Assembly: GCA_959347315.1 (NCBI GenBank)
Contig: OY365814.1
Span: 2,407,661-2,471,660 of the forward strand
Length of the DNA stretch: 64,000 nucleotides
Direction of reading: 5' to 3'
Source: Bimastos eiseni
Taxonomy: Eukaryota; Annelida; Clitellata; Crassiclitellata; Lumbricidae
Under the pieces are notes generated by a model. It was not told the origin of the DNA, did no database searches, and saw only the letters and a list, made by a program, of their open reading frames with translations. Positions within the stretch are counted from its first letter, which is position 1. Every line of letters begins with the position of its first letter. Positions 36,116 to 47,093 of the stretch are shown here, piece by piece. The position numbers and the translations under genes are program-made.

Positions 36116-36459
36116 GCCAGCTCTAAGTCTATATTTGGCACCTCGGCGCGGGATTGGACATGTCGAAATTATCGGTCCATGGCAGGTAATGCTGAAATTA
36201 TCTACCATTTTTACGCGTATTATGGTGAGATGATCAACATCTTTCATTCGACCTGCCAGTGAGCGATATCTTCAAGCTACGCATGCTTTTCCCCCACGCC
36301 ATCTTGGAAGATCGCATGAATGGCGTCGCACGCTGAACAGTGTTCATGTGGATAAATCGTCTAATTTACATATTCAACCGAAACCGACACTCAGCATTCT
36401 ACCAACGCTGCCTAACCAGGTGATTTCGACGTCTGCCCTTGATTGGCCAACTTCGCCCC

Positions 36460-37165
36460 ATGGGTGTAGGACAAAGTCCTACCTGACAAAGACCCCGTCT
36501 GACCAAAAAAAACCTAGACATAGATAGACCCCCTTGTTTTAGGCAGGACATTAACCTCCCCGGACAAACCCACTTCTTGCCCTAACTAGCTTCTGCAATT
36601 AGAGGCCATGCCATAATAACTTACACTACTAACAAAGTCTGCAAAACATTACAAGTGACACTGTACGACTATTGGTCTAACTCAGAGGCGTCCAGATAGG
36701 GGGCGGAAGGTATTTTTTGAGTCTTAGTGGATATCTTGACTACCTGACACTTGGAACCAGGGTGTTTGCCTCCATCAGTTAGAGGGGATTGACGCCTCTG
36801 GTCTAACTTATATAAGAAATCGTGTCACAGATAATACACATATGCTCTGCATAGACTCACCTGAAAAGCCGTGTCACAGATAGCCTATGAATTACGCACA
36901 GTGGTGCATTCAGTTTACATAGACCTATCATACATTAACAATAAAAAGACTAAGGAACTAATTAACTGTTTGCTATTTAACTATTGGACGACGATACGTG
37001 AGTGATCGCATCAGACTTTGAAATGACACACACAGGCTTTACTTCAGACTTTAAAGTATACACACGTTTCTAAATAATAGAAGTAAAAAGGTAACAAAAA
37101 TTTATTCTCGGGGGGTTTGTCAGAGGGGTTTTTGTCAGGGGGTTTGTCCGTGACCCTCGCCCCAT
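36460..37165. mobile_element. TIR element with cctgacaaa(a/g)acccc words
   Basis: The left end (36460-36515) reads ATGGGTGTAGGACAAAG, then cctacctgacaaagacccc. The right end (37105-37165) inverts to ATGGGGCGAGGGTCACGGAC, then ccctgacaaaaacccc. Outer words are ~15 bp. A small inverted pair (cagaggcgtc / gacgcctctg) lies inside at 36682-36800. No coding potential was recognised. Confidence 0.65.
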
Positions 37166-37570
37166 ACGCGTCTTATTCCAACTCTGTGACGTTAACATCT
37201 CGATGGTGCTATCGATTCGATTGAGTCTGGTGCCAACACCATCTTTCGGATTGTATTCCCCTCACTCCAGATGATGTTTCTGAAGTGACTTGAGCCGTTC
37301 ATGGCGACAGTTTTCATTTATATCGCTTGCCGTCTTTAGGTCATCTTTTTTGCCTATGTTCATTTCTCATCCCGGCCATGTTCGTTATTTTCGTTTCCTC
37401 ATTATTGCCCACCTGCGTGTGGATACGACATGAATAGCTGAAATGAACACTTTCATTTACAGCTTTATATAACATTTATATAAATACTATGTTTTTTAAT
37501 GTTTTTGCTCATGAACCCGCAGTGCGTTTGCAGACGGTAATAAAGAATATACTTACTTACTTGCTTAGTA
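37166..37570 (+). mobile_element. Possible retroposon 3' end with (TACT)n tail
   Basis: Non-coding DNA ending gacggtaataaagaatat plus acttacttacttgctt, resembling a LINE or SINE tail. No coding motif is visible. Confidence 0.35.
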
Positions 37571-37599
37571 TTCCCGCGTCCATTAAAACCGCGACTTTA

Positions 37600-37765
37600 T
37601 GATGAATCCAGCATCCAGTTAGACATAATTCTCTTCATCAGTCTAACTTCTGGTTAACCCTTATTCTCCTCAACATCTCCGCTTCCATTTAGGCAAAAAT
37701 CTTTTAATTGTTTTCATCGATCCAGCCTAAGTCTAGACATATCATTTCCATCTAGCTCCTAGTTA
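37600..37765. repeat. Minisatellite fragment (inverted orientation)
   Basis: Units with agacataattctcttcatc and tttaggcaaaaatctttt match the inverted internal unit of the fold-back family. Confidence 0.6.
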
Positions 37766-37988
37766 AATAAACCATATTGTCCATAATTACGCGCATAAAA
37801 TTTGAGTGTTTGACCTAAAGCGTACATCAAATATAATTAAATATGTCTAGAAGATTTTTTCAATTTGTTTATTTAGGACCGCCGCTCGCAGGGTTGCTCA
37901 CTTATCCCCTACAAATTATATCAAGATAGAGTATGCACTTGCTAATAAATTATGTGTTGCTAAGGATTGCAGCTTGGCACGGAATTTC

Positions 37989-38296
37989 GGTTCTGTATCG
38001 ATAGTCCAAAGGTTCGATAGGCCGAAGATTGCATGGTGACCGGTCGATGGATGATAAGATTGTGGTTTTAATGGTACATGTAGCTGGACTGATAAGTAGA
38101 ATTGCGTTTGTTAGAAGCTTGATTGCATAATTCTTTTCATTCATCCAGCATCCATTTAGGCATGATTCTTTTCATATCAATTCAGCTCCCAGTTTTACAC
38201 ATTCTTTTAATCAATTAATCCAGATTCTAGTTAAATTAATGTTGGAGTATATAATCTTCGGACTATCGAACCTTCGGACTATCAAGCGGACACCAG
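37989..38296. mobile_element. ~300-bp TIR element, tccgaaggttcgatag family, copy 2
   Basis: Near-identical along its whole length to 22596-22893: ttctgtatcgatagtcc at the left, gcatggtgaccggtcgatgg, and cttcggactatcgaacc with gcggacacc at the right. Two separate copies with the same ends confirm a mobile unit. It lies about 140 bp upstream of exon G. Confidence 0.85.
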
Positions 38297-38432
38297 AATT
38301 TCTTCTATTAATTCAGCAAGGCATAAAATGCATTTCCATCCATATCGCCACTGCAGAATAATTAATGAAACATTGAAAATCACAGTTTATGTAAGCCTAT
38401 TGCGAGGAAGTTAGTGATTTGCTTTGTTTCAG

Positions 38433-38616
38433 CTTCATGAACTTCTACTGGAATTGTTGGATGTCATCCTAGAAAATTCGTTTTTACATTGGAGAGTGAA
38501 TTCTTCACAACAAAAAGACGACTATTTTATCAAATCTTTGGCATCAGTCGACTACTGTTGGTTTAACCGAATTAGAAAATTAAGATTTAAAAGAAGAATT
38601 CGGCTGCGATTGAAAG
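38433..38616 (+). CDS. Linker exon G before the CARD
   Basis: The acceptor gctttgtttcag opens a frame in phase 0, which begins LHELLLELLDVILENSFLHW. It ends with a strongly basic stretch, FNRIRKLRFKRRIRLRLK, at AAAG|GTAAAG in phase 1, which matches exon H. The basic tail could bind membranes, RNA or act as nuclear localisation; nothing decides this. No in-frame ATG lies before it, so an upstream exon ending in phase 0 must exist. Exon F ends in phase 1, so either an exon between 18807 and 38432 was missed or a separate gene starts in this interval. No domain family was recognised. Confidence 0.55.
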
Positions 38617-39210
38617 GTAAAGTTATATTGTCTGTCGTCTGTTTCACACTCTAAAGTCATTATTATTCAGATTACAACGACTGCCCTATCATCGAAGAAG
38701 AAATGTTATCAGTACAGTAAAATGGGGGAACATTGGCACAGTTTAGAGGGTTTTGGGAGATAACACCTGAACTAGTTGAGGAAATCTCTTGATTTTCTAA
38801 ACTATGAACGCACAAGTCTGTGCAATTTCATAAATTTTTTTGAATTTATTCCATTAGTTAAAAATATTTGAGAAAAGACTAAGTTACCCCCGTAATGGGG
38901 TAACTTTATCACCATGTAGCATTTCAATAAAATATCAAATGAGATATGTGTTGGCTAACAAATACGCAAAAGGAGACCCAAGTCTCAGAGACACCGTTCA
39001 TAGTTGTCTAAAGCCAGCCGAAACACACTCTGGTCACACTTTAAGTAACAACGCTTAAATAGTAGACGGCACTCCTCGTAAGAGTCACCCAAGCAGAATC
39101 ATCAAAGGTAAAACCAGTAAGATAGTCCAAGGAAGCACTTTAGGTAAGTTGCAGAATGTGTTAGATACATATATCAGTAATTAACTAGTAAGCCAAGGAC
39201 AGTTATCTAA
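38617..39210. other. Intron DNA with no recognised gene
   Basis: Short cccccgtaatgggg-type palindromic words around 38885-38915 may be a transposon end. Otherwise featureless. Confidence 0.4.
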
Positions 39211-39395
39211 CAGTATATATATATATATATATATGTTTGCAAGTTTATGTATGTATGAAGCATATTTGTATGCAGGTAAGCATATGTGGGTATGTGTGTG
39301 TGAATGTACGTGTGCATTAGTGTATGTATGTATGTACCTTTGCATGTATGTATGTATGTATTCATGCATGCATACATACATACATACAGACATGT
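39211..39395. repeat. (TA)n followed by (TATG)n / (CATA)n microsatellite
   Basis: A TA run at 39211-39236 is followed by interrupted atgt repeats on the left and cata repeats on the right, which can form a hairpin. ORFs across it are repeat artefacts. Confidence 0.85.
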
Positions 39396-39654
39396 ATCCA
39401 TGCATGCACGTATAGCTGTATTGGCGTATTTGTATGTGTTTTAATTGTATATATACAACCATACAGCGCTACGACTTGTTTGCCTTCAAAAACTCTTGCT
39501 CTCTGACCTCCGAAGACGAAGCCTGACCCTCCAGACAACTAACGTATAATCAATAGTAATCCCTAAGTCTCTGGGTCAACGAATTGTCTCAAGACATAAC
39601 AAATAATAATATTAGTAATTATAATTATAATAATAAATATTATAGTAATTGTAA

Positions 39655-39825
39655 TAACTATTATTAGGTGAGTGAGGTGGTTTCCCGTTATGTTCCTCAC
39701 AGAAAATCATGGGTGAGCAACTTGTCCAAAGTCGCAACGCAGTGACTTGTGGGGGTTCCAACCTGCGACCTTTCTGTTGCGAGGTACAGAACATGCCGCT
39801 ACGCCACCGCGCCCCATCGACAAGT
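39655..39825 (-). mobile_element. tRNA-derived SINE
   Basis: On the minus strand, GCGGTGGCGTAGCGGCATG contains an A box. A B-box match GGTTGGAACCC follows 35 bp later in a CGCAGGTTGGAACCCCCAC context. The body continues to ccacctcactcacc and is followed by an AT-rich tail (39600-39660). It is unrelated in sequence to the SINE at 26152. Confidence 0.7.
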
Positions 39826-40175
39826 TATTACAGAGTTGTATTAATAAACTCCAGATCTTGATCACTTCGGTGTCTTTTTAGCCACTGTGCGTAAGCATGG
39901 TATAGTCTTTTCAGTCATGTCGAGCTAAGCGTCTTAAAAAATTGTCGACCAACTGGAGGAGTGATTGTGAGTTCGCAACTGAGTTTAACATTGGAATCTA
40001 TAATTAGATTCTTTGCTGTTACTCAGGTGCTAAATTATCCCTAATTTGATCATCGATGTAAAATTCGAAACATACGTTTCTCAATCACTTGCACAAAGAA
40101 TTTCTTTGCTGATGGAAGTTTATAATTTTCCAATAATGTGATATTGAAAGTTGTCATGTTGCTGATTGTTTTTAG

Positions 40176-40463
40176 GTTACTATGCAAAAACTATATGGAA
40201 ATCTGCAATCATTAGAAAAAACCAAAGTTTTCTATTAGAGCACATTCAACCGAACGAGGAGTTGATTGCTTCGCTGTTGTCTCTCAACTGCATAACAGAA
40301 GAACAGAGTCACATCATTAGGCGAGAACATTCACAACGAGATAGGAACGCCCGACTTCTATACTTTGTGAGTTCCTTCGATCAGACACAATATTCGAATT
40401 TTGTCATATGCCTTCGAAGAACCTACCAGAGGACAGTGGCAAGGATTGTCCAAAACGGAGGAG
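40176..40463 (+). CDS. CARD-domain exon (H)
   Basis: This exon joins exon G in phase 1, recreating a Gly codon. It reads YYAKTIWKSAIIRKNQSFLL, then a six-helix pattern: LLEHIQPNEELIASLLSLNC, ITEEQSHIIRREHSQRDRNA, RLLYFVSSFDQ, YSNFVICLRRTYQRTVARIV. This matches caspase-recruitment domains (I...R..L...I.P...L..LL....IT.EQ..II.......R...LL..V......F..F..CLR.T.Q..VA..V). The whole CARD is in one exon, as often seen in animal death-fold genes. The donor is GGAG|GTTAGC in phase 1. CARDs nucleate homotypic signalling assemblies with other CARD proteins; the partner here is unknown. Confidence 0.82.
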
Positions 40464-41505
40464 GTTAGCAGTATCTAATTTTTCAATACGTTTTGTCTCA
40501 TAAATATCGGACCCAAATCTCAGCCATGGGAGTAATTTCGGGCGAGAGTTCGATTTCGCTTGCGCCCTTATTCAACGCAGCACTGCACATTAATCCACTT
40601 TTTGTCCATTGTCAGTTTTAGAAGCAGGCGGCGATGGAGAAGTCTAATCGCCAACGCCTTTATACTAGACTAGCAAAAAATTGGCGCAAAAAACTGCTAA
40701 TTGCTTTGCGGTTATTCTGTACATACAGCATATCTGCTAATGCCTTTTGGGTGAGGTTTTTATAATGTCAATATTAGCAACGAAAACTAGTTGAATAGTT
40801 TAATAATATTAGCCGCTTTATATTAGCCGCGATAATTGGATAATTTTAGGAATAGCTGAATATTTTTAACAAAACTCTACGCAGTCATTGTATCATACAT
40901 ACTATCAATATTGAAATAGGGAGAAAACTGTAAGTCTACTGCTAAAATTCATAGTGAACGACGAAGAACGCACTGGGGTGGCAGTTGTGCCAGTAGGTGT
41001 AAGTAGACGGGCTATGTGCAACGCTGGCGCTATTGTTAGCAGCAATTCCGGCAAGGCAGTGAATGCGTGGATGACGGTGGGTCCATGGTGATAAATACCA
41101 TGCTTAGTTTTGAAATCGACAGATAATTTCTGACTGAGTGAGTTGAAATATATCGTGAGCAATGATACACATATCTAAGAATTTCCGATCTCTCAATTCT
41201 GAACGATTACATTCCAATCGACTTAATTAAACTTTTATTGTGGACATCATCGTCATCGTCAGTTCCTGACGCCAACCATTATGCTACGACGATTACGATC
41301 AAAATATCTTCATTGTCCTCGATCAATTATCAGATCCGTTGTTTCCATAGTAATGTTAACATGTGTTCATTTATATTGTGCATATCCAGCGTATTCCTGG
41401 TCAGTCTTTGCTTTCTTTCCTTCGATTATTTCACATATTTTGGTGTATTTTTTATGAAATTCAGAAACAAAACTGACATTTAAATATATTAATTTCGATT
41501 TTCAG
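40464..41505. other. Intron between CARD and TRADD-N-like exons
   Basis: AT-rich DNA, no gene recognised. A short ORF on the minus strand (40905-41162) has no motif. Confidence 0.5.
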
Positions 41506-41862
41506 TTGTAATAAAAGTTGAAGTGCAAAGTAATGCAAAGTGTACAACTCGACAATTTCACCACAAATTTGAAAATCTTCGAAACAGAACGATGCCAAGG
41601 TCACATTATACTGAAAAACTCATCAGTCAACTGAAAGATGAAGGCGTAGAAATCATCAACTCTCAACTGAACAGACAGACTGTGGTCGTTTGGATCTGGT
41701 GTCGTTCACAAGCAGCACTTGAATATTTACAGAGACTGTACGAATCAAGGCAGCTAAACGATGTGCTATGTGGTTATGTCGATATTGGATCACATACTTC
41801 TGAACTCGTTCAATCTATAGTGATCAACATTGATGGCAATCAATTCAAGAAAACAGTAGTTG
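41506..41862 (+). CDS. TRADD-N-like exon (I)
   Basis: After ttttcag the frame continues in phase 1. It encodes about 119 residues, including HYTEKLISQLKDEGVEIINS, QTVVVWIWCRSQAALEYLQR, LYESRQLNDVLCGYVD and SIVINIDGNQFK. The order (helix, then a strand like IVVQLRF, C-R/G-R-x-x-x-x-L-x-x-L/Y, then YESG-L, then a strand with INID) resembles the TRADD N-terminal domain, an alpha-beta fold that binds TRAF proteins in vertebrates. The similarity is from memory and at the pattern level. The donor appears to be GC (GTTG|GCAAGT); it keeps phase 1 with both exon J and exon K. No plausible GT donor in phase lies nearby. Confidence 0.7.
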
Positions 41863-41929
41863 GCAAGTTTTTATCACACGTTCATCATTAAGAAAAGCTC
41901 AGACATATAATCAATATACACATGTAATT

Positions 41930-42835
41930 CGGTTAAACCATATACACCCGCGTAAGGTGGTCATATAAGGACTGTCGCATAGTTATGGGTTTTGCAGGTA
42001 CATATCGGTGGATGGTTTCACCAATGAAGGAATGAAGGGTATCGAAGGCTTCGCCTATAGGCGCCGCCGCGGATACGGTCTGCCACTGATGAGGTGCAAG
42101 GTCAGCCTGCATGGCCACGAGTTTGTCAGGCGCACGTAGTCTGAATGAACGAATCTCACGATCCTTGTTGACAGTCAGACCGTTATGAGTAATAGGATTG
42201 CTGAGAACGGCAGAGTGCTTGGTTTTGATGGATGATATAACTGTTGAGCAAGTATCATAGAGATGACCAGATGTATATTTTCGATCGAGAGAGTGGCCTT
42301 GGTGAATAGCCCATTAAAGACCTCGCAAAAGCCTAGGCCGAGGATTTCGCTAGAGGGGATAACAATAGAGTTAGAGGTGAGCGTGAAGAAGCTATCCAAC
42401 GTGATTGAAAGACAGGCATGGAGTTCGGATGGCTGACAAATAGGACGAGGGGGTGCTAAACACCGTCCACACGATAATGACGATTTTCAAACATGATCGC
42501 TGCCCAGAGGATTTCTATATCATGGCCATAAGGTGGATTCGTTGTATGCAAGACAGCGTTTATGGCTAAACGACAACAGATGGCCACTCCACCTCCCTGG
42601 AGTACCGAGCGATCACAAAGGAACGTGTTGGCATCATCAATAGAGAAGGCAGCAATGTCATAATAGGTCTTCAGCCAACTCTCGACGATAATGATAATGT
42701 CTGGGCTGAAGGTGACGGCATCAACCCGAAGTTGGTCGATGGCGTCAGGTTTAGCGAGGCTCGTGGAGTTGAGTAGTAGGTTTGTGAAAGCCAACGAAAA
42801 TGACCGGCACGCAACCTAGCACTAGAGAACTCAAA
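41930..42835 (-). pseudogene. LINE endonuclease fragment
   Basis: The minus strand reads NLLLNSTSLAKPDAIDQLRV, followed by FSPDIIIIVESWL (E of the catalytic ETWL) and LQGGGVAICCRLAI (GGGVAI). It ends in linker sequence (AMQADLAPHQWQTVSAAAPI, GETIHRYVPAKPI). Frameshifts separate the pieces at about 42450 and 42120. It is the EN half of a CR1-like LINE, truncated before the RT. It sits in the intron after exon I, antisense. Confidence 0.8.
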
Positions 42836-42900
42836 CATTATCGAAGTTACTGAGCAAATTCTGTATATAGATTAAAACAGTCGTGGAAATGACGTAGAGG

Positions 42901-44646
42901 CAGTGATTGAATTGTCGGGGGGTTGGGAGGGTTCGTTTTTCAACCCCCCTAGTTAATTTTCAAAAGTTACCTTGGGGTAAGGCCAACCCCCCCCCCAGAT
43001 AAACTTTCGGTGACTTAGTGTATCTTAATCGGGTCCCTAGCTAGTGCGCAAGTCTTTAATTATGATATGTTTTATTTAAAAAATCGTCATGTTACATTTT
43101 CTGTAACATAACAACAATATCTAGTAGGCAATTGCGTGTGCCTGCACTATTCTGAATATACAGAGTTGCCTGTAATAATGAAGTGGCTCGGTGATGATGA
43201 TAATATTATCCTGAGTGTTTCTTGAAGCCTCATCAGTCAGCACGTCGAAGGGGTCGATATAAGTCTCGGGCAGTGTCAGAGAGAGGGCATGACCTCTAAC
43301 TACTGTATACGCTGTGTGCCCACTGGGCGCGGCAGCTGCGTGCACGTACTGGGATGATATTGAGATGAAACCCATACAGCAGTGTATGGAATCTGCCACT
43401 GACCTAAATTTGTAGGTGGTATGTACCGCCAAACCTCTTTAAGCACTGCATAAATGAGCTTACAGAAGTTTGGATTTTCCCGCCAAATCGATTTCCAGTT
43501 ACTGAAGAATGCGATGGAGAAACTGAACCAGCGATAACTAAATTAAGATTATGTGATAGTCTAGCTGAAAAGGCTGATGAATCAAAAGCTGGTAAGTGTG
43601 TATGAGATATCTCGTTCTGACAGAAATTAAAATGGTCAAAGGACTGTAAAAATGGCCTCTAGGCAGTTACGGTTTGAGTATTTCCACTTTTTTCAATTTT
43701 CACTCCTTTATAATGACTATCTTTTCACGCTTCAATCATCATGGCCCCAGAATGCTTTCAACAGAACAATTTTGGCGAAAAGCAGGTTGTAAAAGTAAGC
43801 AAAGAATTTCCTGTTAATGAAAAGCAAGCAGTATAAGATATTGCATAAGAGTCAGGCATGTTCAACAACAGTGATGGTGCAATGTTAGGTAGACCTAACA
43901 AGTTAAGTTAACGACTTTGATAGTGCTGCCTGTATCTTGAGCTGATTGTAATCGATGACTTAGTCAAATGAATCTCTATCGTACCAAGGAAAGAAACAGA
44001 CTGACTAACACATTCTGTTGATGACTTCTTTATGGTTTGTATTTGTATTAATGGCCCTTCCTCTCGCGCATTGGAATGTCGAAAAGTGTGTTATAAGTTG
44101 GTTGAATCAAGGCAAACCTGAAGCCCTGGACAAAACTATAGTCTTGCCAACAGTTGAAATTGCTGGAGTTCAAAATTAACGAAAACTGTTACGATGCCCT
44201 GTTTTCATTAATATCACTTCATTATTGGTAAAGTCATAATGCTGTGTATTAGTATAGCCTACCTACTGTAGATCAGTCTAGGTTAAAATCACCAGCACTA
44301 CTGATTCTTGTATACCTTGGTAGTAAATGAAACTGGGACTCAAATATGATAACTACCTGAACAGTTTAAAATGTGCATGTTGTTTGTAAAATGCCAAAGT
44401 AAGCCCCTATGGTGTTTATATTTGACGTCAGCAGCCAATGTTGCCCTGATAAATGTAATAAAACTGATGATTGAACAAAACACAGCTGTAAGATCAAATT
44501 CGTGTCCCCACACCCATCCACTGTCGCCCTTTACAATTTAGCCTCTGTATACTGGTTTAAGGTCCCTACAAATTATGGTTGGGACAACTTGACATGTGGA
44601 TAATTTTCACCCCCCCCCCAGTTCAAATTTGACAATTCAAACACTG
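42901..44646. mobile_element. hAT-type DNA transposon remnant with 8-bp target duplication
   Basis: The ends are CAGTGATTGAATTGTC at the left and the inverted CAGTGTTTGAATTGTC at the right (one mismatch in 16). They are flanked by perfect 8-bp direct repeats CGTAGAGG at 42893-42900 and 44647-44654. CAGTG termini and 8-bp duplications are hallmarks of hAT elements. Inside are C/G homopolymer runs near both ends and a 103-codon minus ORF (43121-43432) without motifs. No transposase was found. The putative exon J (43499-43591) of the host gene lies inside it. Confidence 0.85.
43499..43591 (+). CDS. Putative cassette exon J inside a hAT element
   Basis: A 93-bp segment between gatttccag and AAAGCTG|GTAAGT is open in the phase-1 frame and reads TEECDGETEPAITKLRLCDS, then LAEKADESKA. 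Both splice sites are good and both ends are phase 1, so inclusion or skipping leaves the downstream frame intact: exon I joins exon K directly in phase 1 too. The segment lies wholly within the hAT element at 42901-44646. It could therefore be an exonised transposon fragment, an exon of the transposon's own former gene, or a chance open segment. No domain is recognised. Transcript evidence would decide. Confidence 0.4.
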
Positions 44647-44659
44647 CGTAGAGGCCGAT

Positions 44660-45014
44660 AATAGCAGTTATGGGTACCAACTACTTGACTAGTAGTTAAA
44701 ACTACTTCCTAACTACTTTCAAAGTATGTAGTTATAACTACTATTTAACTACTTTAGATGACAAGTAGTTAAACTACTTTTGTAGCTACCACATACGTAG
44801 TTAACTACTTTAAAACTACTTTGCTAATGTTATGTCTTGGTGCATTGATAGTCACCAAGCAGTAGGCATGTGCAAATTTATTGAAAGTAGTAATTGCTGA
44901 CATTCAACTTAAGTAATAAAAATGATCAAAACACAATGACATATCTAATTGTAAACTATCAAGGACAAGAACGCACCTCAGAGCACAGTTTTAGCAGTAC
45001 CATGAGTCAACTTG

Positions 45015-45054
<40 letters not shown>

Positions 45055-45860
45055 CCTACAAAGTCCAGAACTATAAAACTCTTAAAAAATGTTAATGATC
45101 AGACTCAAAAAGTAGTGTGTATATATTATACTGCAAGAGATATACCATATCACTGTATATCTCACCTTTTACTGTCAGCATCAACCGTGCTTCTTCAATT
45201 CCTTGTTCTCGTACGTTGCTAATTGCTGCTCAGATCTAATACGATTACTGGTCTATACAGCCAGTAACGGAATGCCCCTCCTACCGTTGTGTCTCTGTCT
45301 GTCCTCTCTGTCTCCGTCTCTCTCTTTCACCCCTGTCATTCTTGACTCGAATCACTCGACAATCACCTCTCTCAGACCCAGTTTTAACCCGTCCGCCTAC
45401 TTGTGGTCATCCAGCCGCGTACTGGCTGTTTTCATCCTAAACCCCAACCCCTCTCTGATTGCTTTACTCTAGTTAGTTCTTATTGCACAACAATCTTCAT
45501 GTATGCCATTAAACAGGCAATAATGCCTTAATCTTTCTGTATAGTTCTGAGAGGAACCCACTTCCTCACAACAGTATGCGCAAATTTTAATGAAACAATT
45601 ACATAGCGAATTTACTCTTGACATTATTATGGACAACGTCCATTTTTTGTTGTGAAATAACAGACATTCCTGTAAGACGAAACTAGTAAGTAGAAAAAAA
45701 ATGTAGTTAATATGAAATATTGTAGTTACATGTAACTTAAAACTACTTGATAAAAGTAGTTAAAACTATTTTTAAACGTCTTCTTAAAAACTAGTTATAA
45801 CTATTGTGCAACTACCTCTATGGTAGTTATAACTACTAGTTAATACCTACAGTAGCTAAA
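44660..45860. mobile_element. TIR element with gtagttaaaactact words, hAT-like
   Basis: The left arm (44668-44830) and right arm (45700-45855) consist of repeated agtagttaaaactac/taactacttt words, mutually inverted. The termini resemble the common hAT end CAGTGTTGGGTA...(cagttatgggtacc at left, inverted tactgtaggtatt at right) but no clear target duplication was found. A TA run lies at 45022-45053. The 45060-45700 interior is non-coding; a short ORF at 45203-45472 has no motif. Confidence 0.65.
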
Positions 45861-45924
45861 TGTGCCCGTCTTTGAATAATATACCAAAATGGCCGATCAC
45901 GTGCATGAAACGAATAAGTTGAAA

Positions 45925-46020
45925 TGAAATCCTGCTTGAATTTCATCAATTCAATTTCTGTTGAAGCAACTCCTTTTCATCAATTGAACTTTTCGCAAAA
46001 ATACTTTTCACTGATCCAAC
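45925..46020. repeat. Minisatellite fragment (inverted orientation)
   Basis: Three degenerate units with ttcatcaatt-caatttct and cactgatccaacttct. Confidence 0.5.
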
Positions 46021-47075
46021 TTCTATAGGCCTATTTAGCTTTACGAATCATAGTTGTAAAAATTATAGAGAAAATTGTTGCTGGAGAGCTGAACAGTTAT
46101 TTAAACCTTAATGTAATGTTTCTATCTTCGCAGTCATGTTACCGCAGGGATCATTCTGCTGAGAGACTCTTCTTGTCCGCCTTCTCTCTGATGTTTACGA
46201 TGCTATTGACCAATCTCAGGTCACTCTCTTGATCTTGCTGGACGTCAATGCGGCCTTCGACGCTGTGGATCACGAGATCCTATTGCTTCGCCTGTCAGTC
46301 TCATTTTGTCTTTCTGGCCGACCGATTGAGTGGATCCGGTCTTTCCTGACTGAACGCACCTCGTTCGTCATCTTTGGCTCATCTAGTCCTAGTTGGGGCC
46401 CCGTCCCCTTTCGACTGCCGCAGGGTTCTATATTGGGCCCACTGCTCTACATCATATATATACTTCTGTGATCGACACACTCCTCACATCTTGTGGAGTT
46501 TTATATAATATTCATGCTGTTGACACACATGCCTATGTACACTGTTCTGCCTTTAAAGCTATGGCTACTGTTCAGATTATGCAAAAATCTTTTGACTCTC
46601 TCAAATCATGGATGTTGAATAATCGACTCAGGCCTAATTATCTTTAACATAGAAAATATCTGGCTTGGGACAAAGCAACAACTGGCAAAGCTTGGCCTTG
46701 TTACAACACTTTCTGCTGCATTCTCCAACTTCACTTTTGCTATTTCGTGCGTAACCTTGGCATCATAATCGAAAAAGAACTCTCCTTCGCCAAACAAGAG
46801 AACTCAGTAACTCGTAATTGCTTCTATCAGCTACGACAATTACGAGTAATCTCCCGATTGCTCTCTACGAGGCAGGATTGGGCAATTGGAGCGGATCCAT
46901 CGGTCGGTGTCACGACTGATAGGAAGCATTTCTAGGACAAACCATGTTTCTGCCTATATGCGTGATGTGTTGTACCGGCTACACATCCCGCAGCGCATTG
47001 CATTTCGACTCGTCGCCACCGAGTAGATTTCTAGCAGAGGCGCTGTATCAAGTTTCATTGATTGATTGATTCAAT
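46020..47075 (+). pseudogene. LINE reverse transcriptase fragment (CR1/L2-like)
   Basis: Plus-strand frames give SCYRRDHSAE, LLILLDVNAAFDAVDHEILL (motif A), FRLPQGSILGPLLYIIYTS (motif B), SLKSWMLNNRLRPN and VRNLGIIIEKELSF. The motif C region is changed to VDTHAYVH, with the catalytic ADD lost. Frameshifts occur at about 46470, 46650 and 46745. The C-terminal end reads VLYRLHIPQRIAFRLV and finishes at a ttgattgattgatt tail. It is related to the fragment at 9036-9670 (NNRLR.N..KT, W.GTKQQ). Confidence 0.82.
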
Positions 47076-47093
47076 ACGATACACAAAATACGC

